A stretch of DNA of 8,055 nucleotides from Hyphomonas sp. (GTDB lineage Bacteria > Pseudomonadota > Alphaproteobacteria > Caulobacterales > Hyphomonadaceae). The notes under the pieces were generated by a model. It made no database searches. It was not told the origin of the DNA and saw only the letters and a list, made by a program, of their open reading frames with translations. The translations under genes and the position numbers were made by a program. The stretch covers positions 1 through 8,055 of the forward strand of contig DNFL01000038.1 of NCBI GenBank assembly GCA_003486945.1. Direction: 5' to 3'. Shown piece by piece: positions 1-6,575 of this stretch. Positions within the stretch are counted from its first letter, which is position 1; every line of letters begins with the position of its first letter.

Positions 1-1
1 G

Positions 2-145
2 GCGTGTCTCGACATCGAAAAGATCGGCAACGACAAGGTCCTCCTGCTGATCGCGATCCACATGACCTTCATCGTCTCGGCGTTGATGCTCGCGTTCCTC
101 GACAAGATGGTCGGCCACAAGCCGGACGACGGGGGAAAGGCTTGA
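2..145 (+). CDS. UPF0114/YqhA-like membrane protein, C-terminal end (partial)
   Basis: This is the last 47 codons of a gene running in from the left, read in the frame that starts at base 2 and ending at TGA 143-145. The peptide begins ACLDIEKIGN, continues with a hydrophobic stretch (about residues 14-34 of the fragment, LLLIAIHMTF then IVSALMLAF), and ends in a charged tail (LDKMVGHKPDDGGKA). An acidic/lysine patch, then a final membrane helix with an IHMTF..SA pattern, then LDK, resembles the C-terminus of UPF0114 (TIGR00645/YqhA) inner-membrane proteins, whose role is unknown. It overlaps the following nadE start by 4 nt (TTGA), which suggests co-transcription and translational coupling. 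The family assignment rests on a short fragment and is moderate. That the frame is coding is better supported by the membrane helix and the tight junction. Confidence 0.6.
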   Translation, partial: ACLDIEKIGNDKVLLLIAIHMTFIVSALMLAFLDKMVGHKPDDGGKA

Positions 146-1803
146 GCGCGACTCTCGCCCTCGCGCTCGCGCAGGTCGACCCGAAGGTCGGCGACGTCGC
201 CGGGAACGTCGCCCTGATCCGCAAGGCACGGGCGGCGGCCGCCGCTTCCGGCGCCGATCTCGTGCTGCTGCCCGAACTCGTCGTGTCGGGCTATCCGCCC
301 GAGGACCTCGTGCTGAAGCCCGCGTTCCAGAAGGCGTGTCGCGAAGCGGTCGAAAGCCTCGCCGCCGACACCGCCGACGGCGGGCCCGGCCTCGTCGTCG
401 GCACGCCGTGGGTCGAGGGCGGAAAGCTCCACAACGCGGTCTGCGTGCTCGACGGCGGACGCGTGCAGACCGTTCGGTTCAAGCACCATTTGCCGAACTA
501 CGGCGTGTTCGACGAGAAGCGCCACTACACGCCCGGCGAAGGCCCGGCGGTCGTCGTGCACTTCAAGGGCGTGAATATCGGCCTCGCCATCTGCGAGGAC
601 ATCTGGTTCGACCGCGTACCGAAAGCGGTGAAGGCTGCCGGCGCGGATGTGATGTTGGTGCCCAACGCCTCGCCCTGGCGCCGCTCCATCCAGGATGAGC
701 GCGCCCGCGCCTTCGATGCGTGGTCTCACCTCGCCCTGCCCTACATGTTCGTCAACCAGATGGGCGGGCAGGACGAGCTCGTGTTTGACGGCGCCTCCTA
801 TGCCACCAATTCCACCCACGGCGCGCGCTGCAGCCTCGTCGGCCAGTTCGAAACGGGCTATGCCGTGGTCGAGTTTGATCCGTCCACGAAGCAATTCGTC
901 GGCCTTGGGAAAAGCTGCAGGGCAGACCTCGAAGGCTGGGCCGCTGAATACCGCGCTGCCATGCAGGGCCTCGGCGACTATGTGCGCAAGAACCGTTTCC
1001 CCGGCGTCGTGCTCGGCATGTCCGGCGGCATCGACAGCGCCATCACCGCCGCCATCGCCGCCGACGCGCTCGGACCCGACAAGGTCTGGTGCGTGATGAT
1101 GCCGTCAAAATACACCAGCGATCACAGCCTCGAAGACGCAAAGGCCTGCGCCGTGGCGCTCGGCTGCCGGTATGACACGATCAACATCCATCCCGGCGTC
1201 GAGGCTCTCAGCCAGATGACCGGCCCGATGTTCGTAGGCAGGAAGCCCGACATCACCGAGGAAAACATCCAGTCCCGCCTGCGCGCGGTCACGCTGATGG
1301 CGCTCTCCAACAAGTTCGGCCACATGGTCGTTACCACCGGCAACAAGAGCGAGATGGCCGTCGGCTACGCGACGCTCTACGGCGACATGTGCGGCGGCTA
1401 CAATGCGCTGAAGGATTTCTACAAGACCGAAGTGTTCGAGCTGGCCAAGTGGCGCAACGAAAACCTGCCGCCCGGCGCGCTCGCTCCTGCCGGCGAAGTC
1501 ATCCCCATACGGATCATCACCAAGCCGCCTTCCGCGGAACTGCGCGAAGACCAGAAGGACGAGGATTCCCTGCCGCCCTATCCCGTGCTCGACGATATCC
1601 TACGCGGTCTTGTCGATCTAGAAGAAGATGTCGACGACATCCTGAAACGCGGCCACGACCCGGCAACGGTCCGGCGCATCGAACACCTCGTCTACATCGC
1701 CGAATACAAACGCCGCCAGGCCCCGCCGGGCGTAAAAGTCGGCGGCAAGAATTTCGGCCGCGACCGGAGGTATCCGATCACAAACCGTTTTCGGGACGAT
1801 TGA
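142..1803 (+). CDS. nadE: glutamine-dependent NAD+ synthetase
   Basis: This 553-aa enzyme makes NAD+ from deamido-NAD+, ATP and glutamine, the last step of NAD biosynthesis, in the cytosol. The N-terminal half is a nitrilase-type glutaminase domain with a visible catalytic triad: E45 in LLPELVVSGYPPEDL, K114 in RFKHHLPNYG and C151 in AICEDIW. The C-terminal half is the ATP-pyrophosphatase synthetase domain, with the P-loop-like SGGIDS at 294-299, TTGNKSE at 398-404, and the typical IITKPPSAELR...DEDSLPPY block at about 454-480. The length fits the two-domain family. The start is TTG 142, overlapping the upstream TGA, with a purine-rich GGGGGAAAGG just before it. Family similarity begins at once (ALALAQVDPKVGDVAGN), while the upstream open reading is an arginine-rich shadow of the previous gene. 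Ammonia is presumably channelled between the domains, as in this family. Confidence 0.96.
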   Translation: MSATLALALAQVDPKVGDVAGNVALIRKARAAAAASGADLVLLPELVVSGYPPEDLVLKPAFQKACREAVESLAADTADGGPGLVVGTPWVEGGKLHNAVCVLDGGRVQTVRFKHHLPNYGVFDEKRHYTPGEGPAVVVHFKGVNIGLAICEDIWFDRVPKAVKAAGADVMLVPNASPWRRSIQDERARAFDAWSHLALPYMFVNQMGGQDELVFDGASYATNSTHGARCSLVGQFETGYAVVEFDPSTKQFVGLGKSCRADLEGWAAEYRAAMQGLGDYVRKNRFPGVVLGMSGGIDSAITAAIAADALGPDKVWCVMMPSKYTSDHSLEDAKACAVALGCRYDTINIHPGVEALSQMTGPMFVGRKPDITEENIQSRLRAVTLMALSNKFGHMVVTTGNKSEMAVGYATLYGDMCGGYNALKDFYKTEVFELAKWRNENLPPGALAPAGEVIPIRIITKPPSAELREDQKDEDSLPPYPVLDDILRGLVDLEEDVDDILKRGHDPATVRRIEHLVYIAEYKRRQAPPGVKVGGKNFGRDRRYPITNRFRDD

Positions 1804-2031
1804 AACAGGCCTGTACGCCGGATCTCTCGCAAATTCGCGATCCTCGCCGGCTTGAGCGACAGACTTTGCATCAGCTGCTTCGATTTTCACGCTCGCGGGT
1901 TGGATCTGAACGCTTGGCATGTTTCGCCTCGGGATGCGACTGGGCGCTCCGTACCTGCGGCCCGTCAATCTCGTTTGTCTTCGCTTCACCCAGGAACAAC
2001 AAAAAGCGCCGCAGGTCCGTGCATCAGCCGC
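1804..2031. other. intergenic gap between convergent nadE and abiEii; likely cassette edge
   Basis: This is 228 bp between two convergent stop codons. I see no supported gene: the open frames here are short or run antisense into nadE. There is a separated 9-bp inverted repeat, ACCTGCGGC at 1953-1961 and GCCGCAGGT at 2008-2016. A 5-bp stem (GCCTA 2030-2034 / TAGGC 2041-2045) covers the abiEii stop, with a T5 run on the minus strand at 2005-2001. Neither is a convincing terminator. Because composition changes around here, this gap probably holds the left border of the AbiE cassette, but I found no flanking direct repeat. Confidence 0.4.
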
Positions 2032-2913
2032 CTATGGTGCTAGGCTCCAAGGCAGGCTGCGATAAAAAGCTCTCACACGCTCATAGCATTCCGCAAAGAC
2101 TGGCAAGTCACCGATCTCCAAGCGCATTGTATCCCAGTCGGCACCAGATCGTTCACGAATTTCTGGATTGTCGAGAGAATCAATATTGGGCTCTATCCGC
2201 CGTGAACTCGCCTTTTGGAGAAAAGAATCGAGAATGGATTGTTTCAGAGTATCATCGATCTCAAGCTGCTGGATCAGAATATGCAGATCGTAGACATCCT
2301 GGCGCCGGTTTCGCCTTCGCTCGACCTGCTGCAGCATCGCGCGATACTTCTCTGCAATGAGATCGCAAAGACTGTAGGCGCAAAGCTCAGCGCCTTCAGG
2401 AATTGCAAGAACCTGAATGAAGTTGAGCGGTTCATTGAAGGAGATATCAACTTCGACCGTGTTAGCTGATTTCTTCTGTATCAAAGCTTCATGCTGAGGT
2501 GTTCCGAATGCAGCGTAACCGACTTTCAGTTTTAAGGCCGGAAAATCAGCCGTGTCGAACAGACCCTTCGGAAGGCGCCTGACTGAGTGGACCTTCAGAA
2601 CGAGTCCTGCATATCCAAGATCAGCAACTATCCTTGGAAAGGCTGCATCTAACAACGCCGCAATCACTTCTGCAGCCTCGTCACCAGCTTCCAAGCTCGT
2701 TGTCAGATCAATGTCTGTTGTCTGTCGGGGACTACCATAGGCAAGTCCCATTAAGACACCGCCCTTGAGATACAACTGCTGCTTCAGCCCTTCCGTTTGG
2801 GCGATCGAATTCAATACGACTTCCGTTGCCTGGCGCGCGCGGTAGGTTGCCAGATCGTTTCGAGCACGCTCAACCCATGCCCGAATATCGATCTCAACCA
2901 CCGGATCAGACAT
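2032..2913 (-). CDS. abiEii: type IV TA toxin, AbiEii-family nucleotidyltransferase
   Basis: This 293-aa protein has the AbiEii/AbiGii/MenT nucleotidyltransferase pattern. LKGGVLMGL at 49-57 is followed by the metal-binding DxD (TTDIDL, D67 and D69). A third acidic residue lies in VEVDISFNEP (D156). AEKYRAML at 187-194 supplies the conserved Lys (K189), and RRQDVYDLHIL at 203-213 the later conserved Arg/Asp motif (R204, D206, D209). Studied relatives bind NTPs, and some, such as MenT, add nucleotides to the 3' end of tRNA, stopping growth; phage abortive infection is the classic AbiE phenotype. Substrate and activity here are inferred. I chose ATG 2913, which overlaps the antitoxin gene by 8 nt (ATGTCTGA). 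The frame stays open to 3012, but the extra 33 residues lie inside the antitoxin gene. All motifs are intact, so the toxin is probably active. Codon use is less GC-biased than in the flanking genes. Confidence 0.88.
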   Translation of the reverse strand: MSDPVVEIDIRAWVERARNDLATYRARQATEVVLNSIAQTEGLKQQLYLKGGVLMGLAYGSPRQTTDIDLTTSLEAGDEAAEVIAALLDAAFPRIVADLGYAGLVLKVHSVRRLPKGLFDTADFPALKLKVGYAAFGTPQHEALIQKKSANTVEVDISFNEPLNFIQVLAIPEGAELCAYSLCDLIAEKYRAMLQQVERRRNRRQDVYDLHILIQQLEIDDTLKQSILDSFLQKASSRRIEPNIDSLDNPEIRERSGADWDTMRLEIGDLPVFAECYERVRAFYRSLPWSLAP

Positions 2914-3814
2914 TGAGAGACAGCATCCACGTTTCGGAAAACTGAGGCGAGAACGGAGCGGCCGGATCCAGTTTGCGGCTCGAACCTCGCTGACCAAACT
3001 TTTTCCATCCATCGATAAGCGGATGTTTCTTCCCCAAGCGTTCTTCCAGGATGTATCCTGCGCGGCTCTTGGCGAGCGCTACAGGGGACCTATCGATCGC
3101 TGCGATGATCTGCTCGAAATATGTCTCGGCATGTTCTTCCCAGATATCCAAGACATGGCTCATCCCGCCGCAGAGATCTGGCTTCTGAAGTGTATCAAGG
3201 AACGTCTGGCCAATCGCCGAGATCTTGGCGTGTTCGCCGCGAACGGCAATGGATGCGCCCGCGAGCTTGGTTTCAAACACAGTTACGGAACGACGTCTGA
3301 CTTTTTCGGGGTGAGTGATGTACTTGAGTGGGCAGGGAGTCCGTTTTGCCTGGCCAAGGCGCTCTCTCATGATGGCATTCAGCTGATCAATAGCCTGAAC
3401 CCTGTCAGGCCGTGTCACAATCAGAGAGTTCGATGTCCTCTCTGTCAGTCCCCAGCGCTGGAGAGCTGAAAGGTGTGAGATGTAGCAGGTAGGATCTGCA
3501 AGGCAGACGATATCATCGGCAGGCAGATCCGGATTTGAAACAATCCGCAGCATGCGACCTTTGTAGTCCCTGTCAGGCAGCAACAATCCAGACTTTCTCA
3601 GATTGGTTCGAAGGCTTGAGACGGTCTCTGCTGTCGGGCTTTCTTCGCGCAGGTAAAGCGCCTTTCCTGCACTCCCTTCATACATGAGCCTGATTAGCTC
3701 AAACAGCTCGAATGGCGAGATGACCGGCAAACCATAAGACTCCAGCATCTCGGCGAGATAGGCGCCGGCACGCGTAAGCCGTTCTGGGTAGGTGCCTGGA
3801 ATTTGCTCGCCCAA
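2906..3814 (-). CDS. abiEi: type IV TA antitoxin, AbiEi family
   Basis: This is the partner and likely transcriptional repressor of the downstream toxin; with the start used here it is 302 aa. In studied AbiE systems the AbiEi protein has an N-terminal winged helix that binds inverted repeats in its own promoter, and a C-terminal domain needed for antitoxicity. Here a helix-rich N-terminus (ERLTRAGAYLAEMLESYG, and later ETVSSLRTNLRKSGLL) fits the DNA-binding part. ADPTCYISHLSALQRWGLT at about 106-124 is the family's recognisable block, and AGYILEERLG plus KKFGQRGSSRKLDP mark the C-terminus. The start is uncertain. TTG 3814 lies just downstream of the promoter, with GAGA 6 nt before it. GTG 3826 and ATG 3748 (280 aa) are alternatives. 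The TTG at 3880 is part of the -35 box and lies upstream of the expected transcript. The gene overlaps abiEii by 8 nt. Confidence 0.82.
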   Translation of the reverse strand: MGEQIPGTYPERLTRAGAYLAEMLESYGLPVISPFELFELIRLMYEGSAGKALYLREESPTAETVSSLRTNLRKSGLLLPDRDYKGRMLRIVSNPDLPADDIVCLADPTCYISHLSALQRWGLTERTSNSLIVTRPDRVQAIDQLNAIMRERLGQAKRTPCPLKYITHPEKVRRRSVTVFETKLAGASIAVRGEHAKISAIGQTFLDTLQKPDLCGGMSHVLDIWEEHAETYFEQIIAAIDRSPVALAKSRAGYILEERLGKKHPLIDGWKKFGQRGSSRKLDPAAPFSPQFSETWMLSLNV

Positions 3815-3821
3815 GTCTGAT

Positions 3822-3868
3822 CTCACAGCCTGTATATGTGTCCTAAGGACACATATACAGGCTGTGAG
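3822..3868. promoter_or_regulatory. operator palindrome 1 (proximal), 47 bp perfect dyad
   Basis: This is a perfect inverted repeat: 23-nt arms (3822-3844 and 3846-3868) around a single A at 3845. The inner half-site reads TGTATATGTGTCCT and the outer arm CTCACAGCC. It covers the -10 hexamer and the predicted start point of the proximal abiE promoter, so a bound protein would block transcription. By analogy with AbiEi autoregulation through paired inverted repeats, this is the likely AbiEi operator; that is inference. There is no T-tract on either side to suggest a terminator. Confidence 0.85.
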
Positions 3869-3880
3869 TGAAAATGTCAA
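3852..3880 (-). promoter_or_regulatory. abiE proximal promoter (TTGACA-N17-TATATG)
   Basis: On the minus strand, a consensus -35 TTGACA (3880-3875) is followed after 17 nt by TATATG (3857-3852). This puts the start point near 3845, the exact centre of palindrome 1. The orientation and position suit the abiEi-abiEii operon, and the leader to TTG 3814 would be about 30 nt. The -10 match is partial, but the -35 and spacing are ideal for a sigma-70-type factor. Confidence 0.72.
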
Positions 3881-3912
3881 GAAGAGGCACTCGGGCGATC
3901 GAGCTAATTTAT

Positions 3913-3961
3913 ATGATTACGATGTATATGCGTCCTTAGGACGCATATACATCGTAATCAT
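3913..3961. promoter_or_regulatory. operator palindrome 2 (distal), 49 bp perfect dyad
   Basis: This is a perfect inverted repeat: 24-nt arms (3913-3936 and 3938-3961) around a single T at 3937. It shares the 29-bp core of palindrome 1 (half-site TGTATATGCGTCCT here) except for one mirrored T-to-C change and the central base. The outer arms (ATGATTACGA) are unrelated to those of palindrome 1 yet still perfectly complementary. Its centre is 92 bp from that of palindrome 1. It is probably the second AbiEi binding site. Confidence 0.82.
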
Positions 3962-3971
3962 GATTTGTCAA
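3944..3971 (-). promoter_or_regulatory. possible second, distal promoter (TTGACA-N16-TATATG)
   Basis: A second minus-strand TTGACA (3971-3966) sits just outside palindrome 2. After 16 nt comes the TATATG (3949-3944) in the palindrome's arm, so the start point would again fall near the dyad centre at 3937. The layout copies the proximal promoter. A transcript from here would pass through the whole of palindrome 1 before reaching abiEi. Activity is inferred from sequence only. Confidence 0.5.
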
Positions 3972-4283
3972 GGGGGCAATCCCTATCAAGCCTCAGAGGC
4001 TAAAACAAAGTGCGCCTCAGTTCAGTCAAACACCCGCAGCTATTTTCGGCACCCACCGCGCACGAGCAGCGCCGCATACGGGCGCTCGCCTTGGTTCCGG
4101 CTGCACCAAACCCTTTGATCAGAGAGAAAACAGAATCGATCGTGCGATCATTCGATTTCAAAAATCGAACTACTCAGCCTCACAACAATCAAGAGACGTA
4201 TTGGAGCTCAGCGTTGGCCACAGACTCTGTTTGCCCATCGTCGGCATATGCAATGCAAACTGATGGAAGCGCATTCCAGAGCC
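3972..4283. other. AT-richer intergenic region, right part of the cassette
   Basis: These 312 bp lie between the abiE promoter modules and the 3' end of the lipoprotein gene. I see no supported gene, RNA gene or insertion-sequence end. The overlapping open frames have no recognisable protein character. The only local structure is a pair of small inverted repeats around 4138-4169, listed separately. The right border of the cassette probably lies in this stretch, before the GC-rich coding sequence resumes after about 4284. Confidence 0.4.
4138..4169. repeat. two adjacent small inverted repeats
   Basis: GATCG at 4138-4142 pairs with CGATC at 4145-4149 (2-nt loop). Immediately after, TTCGATTT at 4151-4158 pairs with AAATCGAA at 4162-4169 (3-nt loop). 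The second is a perfect 8-bp stem. Neither is followed by a T-run, so a factor-independent terminator is unlikely. They may be a protein site or a border relic, or may have no function. Confidence 0.45.
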
Positions 4284-5102
4284 CTATTCCTCCGAGGGCG
4301 GAATAACTTCCGTGCCGCGGGCATCAAGGCCATACGCATCCGGGGAGCCCATCTCGCGCACCGAGTCGACATCGCCGGGAAGGATATCGTCCGCTTCGCC
4401 ATAGCCGGTGATGGGCGAGGGATAGATGCCCTTTTCGCGCACCACTTCATCGAACAGCAGCCAGGCGTGGCCGCCGCCGAGACACGAGACGCGCACCCAC
4501 AGATCTTCCTCGAGCTCGGCATTGCCGAGATCGGTGATGTTGTGCAGTTCGCCTTCGTTGATGTCGAATTCCTGGCCATTGAACGACATGACCGTATAGC
4601 CTTCGCCGACATAGCGCAGGTAGGTCAGCTGGTCGCCCTTCTTCAGGCTCAGAGGAACCAGGCCATTCGCGCCGATATACTCGACCTCGGCATCCTCCAG
4701 CACGTTCACCATCACCTTCCGTGTGGCGACGAAATATTCGAGCTTGTCCTGATTGGTGCGGGCATTGTTCCAGAGCTGGTAGTTCGCATATTGCGGCAAC
4801 AGGCAGCTCACATCCTGCGGATCACCCGGGTTCGGCCGCGCCCGTCCGGGCACTTTCACATCCGCATCCAGAACGGCAAAGCCGGGCGGATATTCCCCCG
4901 GCCAGCCGGGGCTGAGATACCAGCCGTCATCGTATCCGGAGATTGCCTTGTAATCGACGGCCGGCCGGGCCGGCTGGTCTGATTGCGCGCTGGCCGGGCC
5001 GGCGGACGAGCCGCCCTCTGTCGCGCCGCCGGGCGCAGGGCCTGTTTCCTGCCCGCAAGCGGTCAGCAAAAGGGCTCCCGCAAGCACCCAACCGAATCTC
5101 AT
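4284..5102 (-). CDS. lipoprotein of unknown function, possible SH3-like folds
   Basis: This is a 272-aa predicted lipoprotein. The signal peptide MRFGWVLAGALLLTAC ends in a lipobox LTAC (13-16), so C16 would be lipidated and the protein anchored to the outer or inner membrane on the periplasmic side. A low-complexity Gly/Ser/Ala/Pro linker follows (about 17-48). The rest is a globular domain starting at VDYKAISGYDDGWYLSPGWPGEYPPGF. Within it, EYIGANGLVPLSLKKGDQLTYLRYVGEGYTVMSFNG and DLWVRVSCLGGGHAWLLFDEVV look like two SH3-like beta units. Two further cysteines, in QDVSCLLPQYAN and RVSCLGGG, could form a disulfide. The start is ATG 5102, with GGAGAGGG just upstream. I do not recognise a named family. 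The gene is divergent from gltX with a 135-bp gap, and I could not pick a confident promoter for either. Confidence 0.8.
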   Translation of the reverse strand: MRFGWVLAGALLLTACGQETGPAPGGATEGGSSAGPASAQSDQPARPAVDYKAISGYDDGWYLSPGWPGEYPPGFAVLDADVKVPGRARPNPGDPQDVSCLLPQYANYQLWNNARTNQDKLEYFVATRKVMVNVLEDAEVEYIGANGLVPLSLKKGDQLTYLRYVGEGYTVMSFNGQEFDINEGELHNITDLGNAELEEDLWVRVSCLGGGHAWLLFDEVVREKGIYPSPITGYGEADDILPGDVDSVREMGSPDAYGLDARGTEVIPPSEE

Positions 5103-5237
5103 CGCCCTCTCCCGGATGTGCGCCATGGTAGATGCTGTTAATTCAAAACAATAGCAAGAATGTGGCTGAGGCGCTTGGCTTTTGGCCCGATTTGATGTCG
5201 AAAGCGCCTTTTCCAGCCCCGGAAGGCCCAGAAGCCC

Positions 5238-6575
5238 ATGACCGCCCCTGTCGTCCGATTCGCCCCCTCGCCCACTGGCCGCATCCATGTCGGCAATGTG
5301 CGCACGGCCCTCGTGAACTGGCTGTTCGCGCGCGGCCAGGGCGGCAAATTCATCCTGCGGATCGACGATACCGATCTTGAGCGCTCGACCAAGGAAAACG
5401 AGGACGCCCTGAAGGTCGACCTCACCTGGCTCGGCCTCAACTGGGACGACACCTTCAACCAGTCCGCCCGCTTTGCCATCTATGACAAGGCCGCTGACGC
5501 CCTGCGCGCCAAGGGCCTGCTTTATGCCTGCTACGAGACGGCCGAAGAGCTGGACGTGAAGCGCAAGATCGCCCAGTCGCGCGGCCGCCCGCCGGTCTAT
5601 GACCGCGCCTCGCTGAAACTCACCGCCGAAGAAAAGGCGAAGCTCGAGGCGGACGGCGTGAAGCCCCACTGGCGCTTCCTCCTCTCCGGCAAGCGCGTCG
5701 AGTGGAACGACCTGGTGCGCGGGCCGCAAAGCATCGACACATCCTCCGTGTCCGACCCCGTGCTGATCCGCGAGGATGGCAGCTATCTCTACACCCTGCC
5801 TTCGGTCGTCGATGATATCGAAGCCGGCATCACCCATGTGGTGCGCGGCGAAGACCATGTGACCAATTCCGGCGCGCAGATCGAAATCTTCATGGCGCTC
5901 GGCGGCAAGTCGCCGAAGATGGCGCACATGCCGCTGCTCACCGGCGCCGATGGCTCGGCCCTGGCGAAACGCCTCGGCTCACTCTCGATGGGCGAGCTGC
6001 GCGTGCGCGGTATCGAGCCGATGGCCATCGTCAGCCACCTCGCCAAGCTCGGCACTTCGGACAATATCGAGCCGCGCGATAGCCTCGATATCCTGTGCAA
6101 GGAGTTTTCCTTCTCCAAGATCGGCCGGGCGCCGGCCCGCTTCGATGAGGCGGACCTTGAAAACCTCAACGCCGCCCTTGTCCACGCCATGCCGTTCGCC
6201 GCCGTGAAAGACCGCCTCAAGGCGATTGATCCGCGTGCGGAGAATGAGGCCTTCTGGCTCGCCGTGCGCGAAAACTGCGCGCGCGTGGCGGATGTAGCGC
6301 AATGGGTGGAGACTGTGTTCGGCGCTGCGACGCCGCAGGTCGCTGAAGAGGACCGGGAATTCATCGCCGCCGCCGCCGCACACCTGCCCGCCGGCGAACT
6401 CACCGCCGCCAGCTGGAGCGAGTGGACGAACGCGCTGAAAACCGCCACCGGCCGCAAGGGCCGCGGCCTGTTCATGCCGCTGCGCAAGGCCCTCACCGGC
6501 CTCGAACACGGCCCGGACATGGGCGCGGTCCTGCCCCTGATCGGCCGCGCGCGGGTGCTCGAACGCCTCGGCTGA
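5238..6575 (+). CDS. gltX: glutamyl-tRNA synthetase (class I)
   Basis: This 445-aa cytosolic enzyme charges tRNA with glutamate. The Rossmann-fold signature opens the protein: VRFAPSPTGRIHVGN, with the HIGH-type motif HVGN at 17-20, then FILRIDDTDLERS. The middle has the usual VVDDIEAGITHVVRGEDHVTNS block. The KMSKS-type motif reads SALAKR at 240-245: K244 and R245 are kept, but the first Lys of the usual KLSKR is replaced. As I recall, similar loss occurs in one paralogous type of alphaproteobacterial GluRS. The C-terminal helical anticodon-binding domain is complete, and the length fits this shorter type. The start is ATG 5238, with GGAAGG at 5221-5226 or GAAG at 5231-5234 as ribosome site. 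Many alphaproteobacteria lack GlnRS and carry two gltX genes, so this copy could be discriminating or could mischarge tRNA-Gln for the amidotransferase route; the sequence alone does not tell. Confidence 0.96.
   Translation: MTAPVVRFAPSPTGRIHVGNVRTALVNWLFARGQGGKFILRIDDTDLERSTKENEDALKVDLTWLGLNWDDTFNQSARFAIYDKAADALRAKGLLYACYETAEELDVKRKIAQSRGRPPVYDRASLKLTAEEKAKLEADGVKPHWRFLLSGKRVEWNDLVRGPQSIDTSSVSDPVLIREDGSYLYTLPSVVDDIEAGITHVVRGEDHVTNSGAQIEIFMALGGKSPKMAHMPLLTGADGSALAKRLGSLSMGELRVRGIEPMAIVSHLAKLGTSDNIEPRDSLDILCKEFSFSKIGRAPARFDEADLENLNAALVHAMPFAAVKDRLKAIDPRAENEAFWLAVRENCARVADVAQWVETVFGAATPQVAEEDREFIAAAAAHLPAGELTAASWSEWTNALKTATGRKGRGLFMPLRKALTGLEHGPDMGAVLPLIGRARVLERLG

Noticed and set aside
4..141. 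N-terminal extension of the nadE reading frame
   Set aside because: The extra 46 residues are arginine-rich shadow of the upstream UPF0114-like gene, while family similarity starts right after TTG 142.
1953..2016. 9-bp inverted repeat ACCTGCGGC / GCCGCAGGT as a terminator
   Set aside because: The 46-nt loop is too large and no stem lies directly before a T-run in the right direction.
1389..2360. Plus-strand open frame crossing the end of nadE
   Set aside because: It is arginine/proline-rich shadow coding across nadE, the intergenic gap and antisense to the toxin, with no family character.
3815..3880. Longer abiEi start at TTG 3880
   Set aside because: That TTG is the first half of the -35 box TTGACA, and the extra residues are encoded by palindrome 1, upstream of the predicted start point.
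3822..3961. Palindromes as a CRISPR array or as terminators
   Set aside because: There are only two units, with differing outer arms and a promoter between them. There are no T-tracts and no cas genes.
1804..4283. Direct-repeat attachment sites flanking the AbiE cassette
   Set aside because: Only chance-level 8-mers such as GGGCGCTC were shared between the two edges; no convincing att repeat or tRNA end was found.
5103..5927. Long extension of the lipoprotein frame
   Set aside because: It runs antisense through gltX. The lipobox signal peptide and ribosome site place the start at 5102.
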